From positions 712,501-776,500 of the forward strand of contig CANTUQ010000109.1 of NCBI GenBank assembly GCA_947683425.1: a stretch of DNA of 64,000 nt, in the 5' to 3' direction. A program made the position numbers and the translations under genes. This document shows, in pieces, positions 33,620 to 44,400 of the stretch; the first letter of the stretch is position 1; each line of letters opens with the position of its first letter. This DNA is from Excoecaria cochinchinensis. Its lineage: Eukaryota; Streptophyta; Magnoliopsida; Malpighiales; Euphorbiaceae. The notes under the pieces are model-generated. The model had not been told where the DNA came from. It worked only from the letters and a program-made list of their open reading frames with translations, and ran no database searches.

Positions 33620-35590
33620 TTGGGTCCAATCCACCAGTGCGGCATATTTTGCAAGAACTACATGGATATATTATGTCTTTGCATTTTGTGAACTCCTTAT
33701 GACATTTTGGTTGTGTTAATATGATGGACAATATTTTCGTGTATTTGTATGTTATTTCTAATGATTTCATTCCACATGATCACGATGCATTCATTTTGGC
33801 ATTAACTCAATAAACGTAACTCCATCTAGTCCCTGAACTTTGGGATATCCAATCAAAATCTTGATAGTATCTGATATAACCCCTGAAGAGAGGAAGTTTT
33901 TGACAAAAAAAAAAACTTTGCCTGGGCCTGGGGTAATATGCTGAAATTAACAAGGATATTTTTGATACCATGCTACTTTCACACGCCTGCATACCGACAT
34001 GCAAAATTTCGAAAACCATCGCTTTGCCTCAAAAAAAAAATCGAGGACACACCCAGCACAACCAAATAAACCAGATCCCGAAAGTTACCTCAGAAGTTGG
34101 GCCAATAAAATTTCGAACTTTCGCGAGAAAATATAACCCATAAGAACCGAGCCATATGGCCCCTTTCCTCTTAACCATGTGAAATGTGTACAAAAAAAAA
34201 AAAGAATAAAAAAGAAGAAAAAAAAAGATGAAAAAAATCAAAAAAAAAAAGAACAAAAGAAAAAAAAAAAGAGGAATGAGAAAGAAGAGAAGAGGAAGAA
34301 GAAGAAAAATAAGATCATAATTTTGCCCCCCAAACCAGCTAAGCCTAACCTGTGACCTATTCTCCACCATTGAAGACCACCTCAGAAATTACACCACCAC
34401 TACCAATAAAAGTAAAATGTGAAATTTCCCTCATTCGAGCCCCAAATAAAGAACCCATCATCTCAATCAGTTTGCACAAAAGCCAAAAATAAGCCGTTGC
34501 TGGTAAAAATATAATAATATATTTTTCAGAAGGAGCAGTCCCTCGACTAATGAGGGTAAAACCCATCAACACCGACGGACTGAAGGCGTGTCTATGGCAA
34601 AGGTAAAAAAAAAAAAAAGAGAAAATATTCAATCGAGAAAACCCGAGAGGGCTGATTGATAACAGGAGTTAGATGCTTTCAAGATCCATCCCGAGATTAG
34701 ATGAGGTTTTGTATTTCTTGAGATTAATGCCAGATAATGATCATGTGTTATGAAATCAAATTGAAATACATGCATTTATGCAATGATATTAATACAACCA
34801 TGGCAGTCCATCTTGCATACTCAAAGCTATCTAGGTCCAGCGTAAAATCAGCACATGGTTACTATCGACTCTCTGTCGCTCTGCCGCTCTAACACTGCAA
34901 TCAACTTTTCCTAAAAAAAAGCCGTTAGAGATGAAAACCGTAATTGGCGCTCTAAGCAAAAATTAGGCCAAAGGGCAGGGTGAAAACCTGAAAACAGGCA
35001 GTCTGCCCTAAAAAAAAAAAAAAAAAAAAAAAAAAGCCGCTGGATTGGATTGGGTCCATTCCAGGCAAAAATAAGGCACAGGGTCATGTGAAAATCCGAA
35101 AGGACACATTTCCCGCAAAGAAAAGCTAGTGTGAAAATCCACAAGGGACACACTACCTTAAAATAATGACTACAGGTTTCAGAGGAGAACCTCATGATCC
35201 CCAAAGAGCATGAAATTCAAAGGCAATTCCAGAAGGCACTGATCTTACTGCAAATTGCAACCAAATCGGCTGTCGCATCCAAATCCACTTAGATGAATTT
35301 TTATACTGCATTGCTGCATATATATACGTTCCACGTGCATGCTCACCATTCTTCCTGCATAGTTGGCTTTTTAAGTTTTGCAGTGAGAAAGATTCGATGC
35401 GGACACTGGTGAAAATCGAGTTACGACATCAATCCAAACAAGCAATCAAAACAACATTGATCCAGACATCAGTTCAATCATCAAATCCAAGCGTCAATCA
35501 AAGCCCTCTCAAGAGGCAAATCACTAAAGTCCTCTGAAGAGGTAATTTTCAAATCAACCAAAGACCTCTCAGGGGGCAACTACTTCTAAA
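33620..35590 (+). other. Tat internal 2, noncoding region between gag and tandem repeat
   Basis: Counterpart of 25,735-27,688. A-rich blocks at about 34,190-34,275 and a pure A run near 35,010-35,034 differ in length from copy 1. No domain recognised. Confidence 0.55.
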
Positions 35591-36434
35591 CGGTTAGCAC
35601 GATGGCGGCACTACTACTCTAAGGGGGGTTAGCATAACCACGGCACTACCACTTCAAATCACAGAAGGGTTAGCACGATGGCAGCACTACTACTCTAAGG
35701 AGGGTTAGCACGACTACGGCACTACCACTTCAAAATACCGAGGGGTTAGCACGATGGCGGCACTACTACTCTAAGGAGGGTTAGCACGACCACAGCACTA
35801 CTACTTCTAAATGGTTAGCACGATGGCGGCACTACTACGCTAAGGAGGGTTAGCACGACCACGGCACTACCACTTCAAATCACAGAAGGGTTAGCACGAT
35901 GGCGGCACTACTACTCTAAGGAGGGTTAGCACGACTACGGCACTACCACTTTAAAACACCGAGGGGTTAGCACGATGGCGGCACTACTACTCTAAGGGGG
36001 GTTAGCACGACCACGACACTACTACTTCTAAACGGTTAGCACGATGGCGGCACTACTACTCTAAGGAGGGTTAGCACGACCACGGCACTACCACTTCAAA
36101 ACACCGAAGGGTTAGCACGATGGCGGCACTACTACTCTAAGGAGGGTTAGCACGACCATGGCACTACCACTTCAAAACACCAAAGGGTTAGCAGGACCTC
36201 GGCACTACTACTTCTAAACGGTTAGCACGATGGCGGCACTACTACTCTAAGGGGGGTTAGCACGACCACGGCACTACCACTTCAAATCACAGAAGGGTTA
36301 GCACGATGGCGGCACTACTACTCCAAGGGGGGGGGGGTTAGTACGACCACGGCACTACTACTTCTAAACGGTTAGCACGATGACGACACTACCACTCTAA
36401 GGAGGGTTAGCACGATCACGGCACTACCGCTTCT
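35591..36434 (+). repeat. 76-bp tandem repeat in Tat 3' region, copy 2 (about 11 units)
   Basis: Same dimeric unit as 27,689-28,982 but roughly six units shorter. First and last units match the other array, so the length change is internal. Confidence 0.9.
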
Positions 36435-36558
36435 ACAATCACAACAACATCACTCAGTTCGGAAGGACAACTGCCTCAGGTACGTGTCTCTTCTCTTTTC
36501 TTTGAGTTTTGGCTCATCTAGGCACTTCTGCGCTAGTTTTCCCAAAATTGGGGGCAAC

Positions 36559-38472
36559 TGTAAGCACCGTGTCCCGGAGCGGCCCGGATCAGAGATTACC
36601 CTGTGATGAAATCAGTATCCGAGCCTGTATAAACGGTTTGGATTTGGAGATTTTAGTCCCATGCTCCACGAGAAATGAGTCTTTTCACCTTTCATAGGCA
36701 GAGGGGGAAAAACAGGGAGTTTACGAGTCAAAAAAGTATATTTCCCTCGACAGACCCGTCGCTTAGAGTCACAGACGGCTTGTGGTATTTTTCGACGCCC
36801 GTCGGAAGGCACCGCCCCTCTGAGCACGCCGCCTGATTTCACGGAGCATGCAACCTTTCCGATGCCCGTCGGTGGAAATGGCAGGGCCGTCGGATGAATC
36901 CTTGTGTCAGAAGGATTCTTCCGACGCCTGTCTCCATACACCGACGCCCGTCGGTCGTTGCTGGCTTATAAGAGCTTCGGATTTTCTCTTAAAAAAGGGT
37001 TCCAAAAATTTTCAAGAGGGGAAACTCTACCCAAATTCAAGCACATTTTCTCTCTCTTCCAGCAAACACATTTTTTAAGAAATCTCTTTCAGCTTGAGGA
37101 TCAAACCATTAAAAAGGAACTAAAATCAATTAGTTTTCTTTGGGTTTTTGATTCCAAAGTCAATCTTTTGAGGGATTAAGGAGGAAATAATCCATTTTCC
37201 TTTTCCGATCCTTCACTTCGTTTCTCGTGGAGCGCGCGGGACTCTAATCGACATCAAGAATCTCATTGAGACATTATCTGAGGGTAAATATTCCGGACTC
37301 AGCCTTCATTTTTTCTTTATTTTGATTCTCTTCATCTCATTTTGTGATAAAACCCCTTTTTGCCCCAAAAGAGAGTTTTTTGCCGTTTATTTTCGGAGAC
37401 AGTGGTGACCGACGGGTCATTAGTTTCACCGACGCCCGTCGGTTACCCCACTCACAGACGCCCGTCGGTCACTCGGCAGAGGCTGTCGCTGGGTCCTGTC
37501 TCCACGTTTTTGAACCATTTTCTTTATCTTTCAAGTTCTTTTGACTTTATTTATGATGAGCTTTCCCATATTAACATTTTTAATTTTCTGTGAGCGCATA
37601 TTGATTTCCTTGGATTATCCTGAGCTCGAGGGGCTATCTACCATACTCAGAGGATTTCATCCGGTTTAGTTTTCTAACTTTTTGTTCATTCCCTTTATTC
37701 ATTAATTATTTCATGTATATGGGTATACCCTTTTTGTATCTCGTTAAGTATAAAAACTGCTCAATGTTTTATATTCAATAAAATGAGGCTTTCATAAACT
37801 TAAGGACCCAATGTCCTATTTTTATTCAATAAAAATCATTACAACAAAAACATCCAATTTTAATAATAATGCATGCGAGTACCAAAGTCCTCAAAATAAG
37901 CAATACCTCGATTCGTGTATGTATCGCACATTTATGAGAGGGAGTTGTATTCCGCTCCTTGTATTATTGTAATTTATTGTTTTCACTATTTACTTGATCA
38001 TTTACGGCTTTTCAAATATGAATAAATGCGCCTTCAATCAATTGCATCGTGTGGAGAGAGAGCAAATCAATGATAATTAAAATTTGATCATAAAATAATC
38101 GAGGTAGAAATAGATGAGAAATCCCGAACCCAGCTCTGGTCTTTGGGCTCAAAGAGGCGAGAGGTTTACCCTCCAAGACACCTCTTGTGTCACGAGACTT
38201 TAGCGTTAATCCTAGGCTCCTTAGGGCGAGAGGTTAACCCTCCAAGACTCCTCTGGTTGGCCCAAAATGGATACTAAGCGCAGTCTTAGGCTCTCCGAGG
38301 CGAGAGAAACTTTTCCAATGTTCTATTGGGTGGCGACTCCATGAAACCTCCTTGTTGCCCAACATAGACGCACTTGCGATTTATTACAAGCTATCAACGG
38401 ACCCACAATTGCCCGATCGCCCTAGAGCGGGCGGTCAATAGGGGCGGCAGCGGGGATCCGGCGCGCGTCATA
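36559..38472 (+). repeat. Tat array LTR3
   Basis: TGTAAGCACC...GCGCGTCATA, 1914 bp. The terminal CACA is changed to CATA. A deletion of a few tens of bases relative to LTR1/2 lies near 36,756, removing a GACGGCCAGCCCGTC palindrome. Followed by GGCAG, which matches the duplication left of LTR1. Confidence 0.9.
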
Positions 38473-38477
38473 GGCAG

Positions 38478-39392
38478 TGTCCTGAATGAAGAGATTAGAA
38501 GAAAGTCACAAGGTTCCTCCTCACATTCAGAAGTCTTAGTCACAGAAAGGCGGGGGAGAAGTAAGAGTAGAGGTCCGAATAGAGGAAATCAGCGCAATAC
38601 TTCTAAGGGTAAGTTTACTGATGTTGAGTGTTTTGCAGAAAGCTGAAGAAAGAGAACAGACAACATGTTGATAACAGACAATGGGCTGACAACGATCAGA
38701 AGAATACTGACAGTGGTAATGAAAATACTATGGTTAATGCTACTACTGATAACTATCTTATTTGTTGTGATTGTGATATTATTAACTTTGCACATGATCA
38801 GTCGAGTTAGGTAATTGACAGTGGTGCTACGTGTCATGTTGCATCACGAAGGGATTATTTTTCATCTTACACTCCAGGTGACTTTGGTGATGTACATATG
38901 GGTAATGATGGGATATCAAAGGCTATTGGCATTGGAGAAGTCTGTTTGAAATTTAACACTGGGATGGAGTTGGTTTTGCATAACGTGAAACATGTCCTAG
39001 ATATGAGATTGAATTTGATTTCTACAGGCTTGCTTGATGATGATGGCTATTACAACGGCCTTGGTAATGGACAATGGAAGCTCACTCGAGGTTCTTTGAT
39101 TGTGGCAAGAGGTAGCAAACATTCAAAGTTGTACACAGTGCATCCAAAGATCTCCAAAAGCTTTGTTAATGTAGTGGAGAATACCGATGTGATTGATTTA
39201 TGGCATAAGAGACTTGCCCATATGAGTGAAAAGGGCATGTCTATATTGTCAAAGAAGAAATTGCTATCTGGTGTGCAGGATATTCACTTGAAGAAATGTT
39301 CTGACTGCTTGACAGGTAAACAGGCAAGAGTTTCTTATAAGAGCCATCCTCCTTCCAGGAAGGAGAAAATACTTGATTTAGTGCATTCCGAT
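38478..39392 (+). pseudogene. Tork Copia gag C-terminus, protease and pre-integrase
   Basis: Continues the gag frame (VLNEEIRRKSQGSSSH). The zinc knuckle is mostly deleted near 38,630, where ECF runs almost straight into CRKLKKENRQ with a frame shift. TAG at 38,808-38,810 stands where Trp is usual before the protease motif VIDSGATCH (38,811 on). GAG-pre-integrase (LWHKRLAHMSEKGM) and the integrase zinc region (CSDCLTGKQ) follow. It is cut at 39,392 by the Tat solo LTR. Confidence 0.87.
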
Positions 39393-39698
39393 TGTGACGC
39401 GTGCTGGATCCCCGCGGCCGCCCCTCTGACCGCCCGCTTGAGGGCGATCGGGCAATTGTGGGTCCGTTGACAGCTTGCAATAAATCGCAAGTGCGTCTAT
39501 GTTGAGTGATAACTTCAATACAGTACTTAGTTTTGAGGGTGTTTTTTATATGATTTTAGGTTTTTAGTTGTGTTTTTATGTTAGGTTTTGTTTCCTTTAG
39601 GTTACTTTTACTAATCTTAGTCAAATTGGAATTTTGATGCATTATAGATAGTTTTTGATGGATTTTTATTTGTCTTTGCAGGTGAGGTAATAGGTACA

Positions 39699-40090
39699 TC
39701 ACGGTCACAATGGATTTCATTGTGACCGTGACATAAAGAGAAGTGGAAGTCAGGAGCTGACCAAGATGGGTCATGGTCACAATGGATTTCATTGTGACCG
39801 TGACATAGCGAAAGATTGGCAGAATGCAAGTAGGAAGTATGTCACGGTGACAATCAATTCCATTGTGACCGTGACATAAAAATCCTCAAGGCAGAATCCA
39901 AGAAGCACATACGTCACGGTCACAATGGATTTCATTGTGACCGTGACAGAACTAACTCCTGGACAGAAGCAAACATTGAAGACCTCACGGTGACAATGAA
40001 ATTCATTGTCACCGTGACCCATCTCCTGTGCGTGAAAGGATTTGAAATTCTCGACTGAACACGGTGACAATGAATTCCATTGTCACCGTG
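39699..40090 (+). repeat. Array of six hairpins in Athila 5' LTR U3
   Basis: Hairpins start at 39,699, 39,770, 39,841, 39,913, 39,985 and 40,060, a 71-75 bp period. Consensus arms GTCACGGTCACAATG / CATTGTGACCGTGAC with a 5-nt loop. Units 5 and 6 instead have GGTGACAATG / CATTGTCACC, a paired change. Unit 3 is a hybrid with one mismatch; unit 2 has one T for C. The spacers share no obvious sequence. Confidence 0.92.
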
Positions 40091-40103
40091 ACCCATCTGG
40101 AAC

Positions 40104-40110
40104 TATAAAA
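40104..40110 (+). promoter_or_regulatory. TATA box of the Athila 5' LTR
   Basis: TATAAAA 14 bp after the last hairpin, followed by CACACTTTTCTATTTGG. Copy in the 3' LTR at 51,914-51,920. Confidence 0.65.
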
Positions 40111-41296
40111 ACACACTTTTCTATTTGGCTAGGGTTCCGATTTTTTTTGAGTTAGTTTTTGTTATTAGTTTTGGTAGCTGAGATTTTGAGAGTTATTCTT
40201 CGGTTCTAAACTTTAATTTTCATTCTTGTTTTGGTTTTCAATTAGTAATTGAGAGTAATTTTCATTAGTTTCACAGTTTAATTTCAAGAGTTTATTAGTC
40301 CTTAGTTTTTCCAGAAGTTTTAGTTTTGTTTTCTCCATTGAAGATCTGAAGAAGAGGATTGAAGGACGAGCAATTCAACCGGGATTTTCTCAATGAATTT
40401 CAGGGTTTATTCTTTCTTTTATTCTTTTGATTTTGTAATGGATTGTAAGTAGTCGTTTAGTTTTTCGGGGGATCTCTGAATCTCCTATACCTATGATGTG
40501 AATGATGAACATCTTTTGAGTTTATGTATGAAAGATTGGTTTATTTTGCTGGTTCTGATTGATTATTTATGGAATTTAGTTTTTCAGTTCAATTTCTAGA
40601 TGTGATAAATGATTTATTTCATATGTTTATGTTGGTTATTGAATTTGTTAATTGGATGCCATGAATGAATTTTATTCTCAGAATTTTCTATCATGTTTGC
40701 TGTGGTGTTTAGACTGCTCCGGAATGGGAATCTAAATGGACAGGATTTTATGATTTAAGGTTTGAGTGATGAGTGAAATAATTAGGTTTTGGGATGTTTG
40801 ACTCCGGAATGGGAAAGCAAACCGAACCTAGGATTTTAGACCCGTGATTAGGCTAGTTGTATGACTTGCTCCGGAATGGGACGTTATGCGATTAGAATAG
40901 CTTGCTCCGGAATGGGACGCTTGGGTTAAGAGGGTTATCCCGATTTCTTTCATATAAGATTCTTAGATTGATTTTATTCATATTTGGGTAAGGGGTGGAT
41001 GAGTGAACTTGAACAACGCTTTTATAATTTGATATCTTTTCTTGTTTTCATTTATTTTTATCTTTGCTAGTTTTACTGTCATCTTAATTTGTTTTTGCTT
41101 AATCATTACAGTAGTCGATTAATTTATTTGTTTTAGTTTAGTCATAATTAAATCAATTCGATAATTGGGAATTCTTTAGCATACATTCAATTTTCATAAC
41201 TTGACAGTCTCTTGGGTACGATAACTCGGAGTCTTAAAATTACTCCATTATATTACTTGTCGATTCAGTACACTTGCTGAGGTCGTGTCAAGTTTT

Positions 41297-41314
41297 TGGC
41301 GCCGTTGCCGGGGA
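41297..41314 (+). other. Athila primer-binding site (tRNA-Asp type)
   Basis: TGGCGCCGTTGCCGGGGA, six bases after the LTR. This is the standard PBS of Athila and related plant Gypsy elements. Confidence 0.85.
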
Positions 41315-41432
41315 CTGGCGTTTGTTTAAGTTTTGATTATTACTTGTGTGTGTTTTTATACTTTTTTTATTTTATTTTATCTTATTTTTATTTATTTTTT
41401 TTTTATTCTTTTCAGGTGGTTGTTGAAGGTGC

Positions 41433-44400
41433 ATGAGCAGATTGAGACAGGAACAAATGGCACCTTACGATCCTGAAATCGAGAGGACTTTACACCAACG
41501 AATAAGAGCCAACAGAAATAATAATATGGAAGAAAATCCTCTTCCTATTGGTGAAGTTCCTCCCGAGAACGAACAAGTGCCGAGGGCACAAAATGAAAAT
41601 CTGGGAAATTATAGAGAAGAGGTCCCGAGATAGAGGACAATAAGGGACTATACAGTACCAAGATGGAATGAAGATAATAAGACAATTGTGCTTCCAAGGG
41701 GAGTGCAATTTGAACTTAAACCAGCCACCATCGGTATGGTACAGCGAAATCAGTTTTCGGGTTCAGATGTCGAAGATCCTGCACAACATTTGGACATTTT
41801 CTTAGAGGTCGGTGATACGGTTCAAATTCCTGGAGTGTCATCTGACGCGGTAAGATTAAAGTTGTTCCCTTTTATAATGATTGGAAAAGCTCGTGAATGG
41901 CTGCAAATGCTACCTAGACAGTCAATTAGATCATGGGATCAGTTGCAAGAAAATTTTTTGATGAGATTCTTCCCTCCCACAAAGACTGCGAACATCAGAA
42001 ATAGTATATTAGGCTTTAGTCAGATGAGTGAGGAGCCCTTTCATGAAGCATGGGAAAGGTTTAGAAGATTGTTAAGAAGCTGTCCACACCATGAGATAGC
42101 AATTTACTATTTGATGACCACCTTTTATTCTGGGGTTACACCACAGACAAGATCCTTATTAGATGCTTCATCAGGAGGGTCATTTATGAATAGGTTACCA
42201 GAGGAAGCTTTTCAATTACTGGATGAAATGGCAGCTAATGATGCTCAATGGTCTAATCCTAGGACAGTTCCGAGAAGACAGGGGATACATGCTGTGGATG
42301 AGGTATCGATGCTGAAGGCACAAATGGAGTCTATGAGGAAGGAGATGAGTAGTTTGAAAGTGCAGAATGTAGCTGCGGTGGGCCAAGAGAGTGAATGGTA
42401 TGAACAGGAGCAAGGTGGGCAAGAAAGTGGAGGCGCAATAGGTGATGTCAATGCTGTGGGAGATTTCAGAAGGAATGACCCTTACAGTAACACGTATAAC
42501 CCGGGATGGAGAAATCATCCAAATTTCTCCTGGAAAGATGGAAATCCAAATGCTTCATCCTCTAATCCGCAAATGCGAGCTCCCTTCAACCAAAACATCC
42601 ATCAAAACCACGGGCAGCCATATCAACCACCATATCCACCTCCTCAGAACCAAGGGCAGCAGTATCACCCACCGGGTTATCAACCCAGGCCACCCGTTCA
42701 AGAGAGAAAGCCAAATCTGGAAGACATGTTGGCTACATTCATTAACAGTCAATAGCAGTTTATGAATAACCAACAGCAATTCATGGTAAATCAAGAGTCT
42801 AGATGGAAGTCTCAAGAGCAGTGGAACCGGAACCAGGATGCCTCCATAAGAAATTTGGAGACTCAAGTGGGACAGCTTGCAAATTCTATGTCCCAGAGGC
42901 AACCAGGAACATTTCTTTCAAATGTAGACCGAAATCCAAAAGAGGAGGCTAAGGCAATTACACAGAGGAGTGGTAAGGAAGTGGAACCAAGAGAGGATCA
43001 AGGTAAAAAACTTTTATCAGAAAAGGAGGAGCCGACACGGACGGTAAGTAACTCTAACTCTAAGTTAGAAGTTAATGAAAATGCTCCTAAAAGTGACAAG
43101 GGAAAGAGTATAGTGAATCCTAAGATAGAGGATCTTGATATTAATAAACTGCCATTTCCTGCTATTGCTAGACAGGAAAAGAAAAATGAGCAAAAAGCTA
43201 GGTTTCTAGAGATGTTTAAGAAACTGCACATAAATTTACCATTTGCTGAAGCTTTAGCTCATATGCCTAACTATGCTAAATTCATGAAAGAACTCTGTTC
43301 TAATAAAAAGAAATTAGAAGGGCATGAAACTGTACAGCTAACAGAAAATTGCAGTGCTATTATTATGAACAAGATTCCTGAGAAACTGGAAGATCCAGGT
43401 AGCTTTACTCTTCCTTGTGCTATTGGTGAAGATTTTTACGGTAATGCTTTATGTGATCTGGGTGCAAGCATAAACTTAATGCCTTATTCTATATGCAGAA
43501 AGCTGAATCTTGGAGAGCTTAGGGAGACAGGAATGCGACTTCAACTAGCAGACAGGTCCGTGAGGAGACCAAAGAGAGTGATTGAGGATCTGTTAGTGAA
43601 AGTGGGGAAATTTATTTTTCCAGTGGACTTTGTGGTAATGGAGATGGAAGAAGACCACAAGGTGCCATTAATTATGGGGAGGCAATTTTTAAATACCGCC
43701 AAGGCGTTGATCGATGTTAATGGTCAAACGGTTACCCTAAGGTTTAATGGTGAGGAGTTGGTGGTAGATATGAACAAGGCTCAAAAATACCCATCTGGTG
43801 ATGTGAAAGAGTCTATATATTTTATGGATGTAATAGATGATTGTGTGGAGGAAGTACAAGAAAAAGAATTGGGAGCTGATTCAGAAAATAAGTGTCTGTT
43901 ACATTCAGTGGAGGGAGAAGAATGTGAAGAAGAGATGAGGGGACAAGATATAGCAAGTGTGGAGATAGAAGACAACAAGGAGAAAATTGATCCTAAAGAG
44001 GGGGATTCAAATTCTGAACTTAAACCTCTTCCCTCTCACTTGAAATATGTGTTTTTAGAAAATGAGAGTAAACCAGTAATCATTTCTTCTTTGTTGTCAG
44101 GTGTAGAAGAGACGATGCTGCTAGAGGTGCTGAAAAAGTACAAGGGAGCCATTGGCTGGAAGACCTCAGATTTGAAGGGGATTGACCCAAGCTACTGTAC
44201 ACATAGGATCCCAATGGAGGAGGAGTGCAAGCCGGTAGCTCAGCCTCAACGGCGACTCAATCCAGTCATGCAAGAGGTAGTAAAGAAGGAGGTACTTAAA
44301 CTCCTAGACTCAGGTATTATCTACCCTATCTCTGACAGTAAGTGGGTAAGCCCTGTGCAATGTGTGCCTAAAAAGGGGGGAATGACAGTGGTAAAGAATG

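Larger units (their letters stand above)
21228..38472 (+). mobile_element. Tat-lineage gag-only LTR retrotransposon, tandem array of 3 LTRs and 2 internal regions
   Basis: Order: LTR1 (21,228-23,174), internal 1, LTR2 (29,108-31,049), internal 2, LTR3 (36,559-38,472). A single target duplication GGCAG flanks the whole array (21,223-21,227 and 38,473-38,477). The two internal regions are near-copies: leader, gag, A-rich region, tandem repeat, polypurine tract. No protease, RT or integrase is present, so it depends on a partner element. The H-C zinc knuckle and the PBS place it with Tat/Ogre-type Gypsy elements. Confidence 0.9.
39507..41290 (+). repeat. Athila 5' LTR
   Basis: TGATAACTTCAATAC...GGTCGTGTCA, 1784 bp. 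Holds six hairpins (39,699-40,090), a TATA box (40,104-40,110), and further down four copies of TGCTCCGGAATGGGA (40,715, 40,800, 40,867, 40,903). Confidence 0.93.

Noticed and set aside
39393..39430. A run of MluI-, BamHI-, SacII- and NotI-like sites that looks like a cloning polylinker.
   Set aside because: The complement matches the natural 3' end of the Tat LTRs (23,140-23,174, 31,015-31,049), which also contain GGATCC and GCGCGC. It is the LTR end, not vector.
39699..40090. Regularly spaced palindromes resembling a CRISPR array.
   Set aside because: They lie in both LTRs and inside a plant retrotransposon, the repeats vary, there are no cas genes, and this is a eukaryotic genome.
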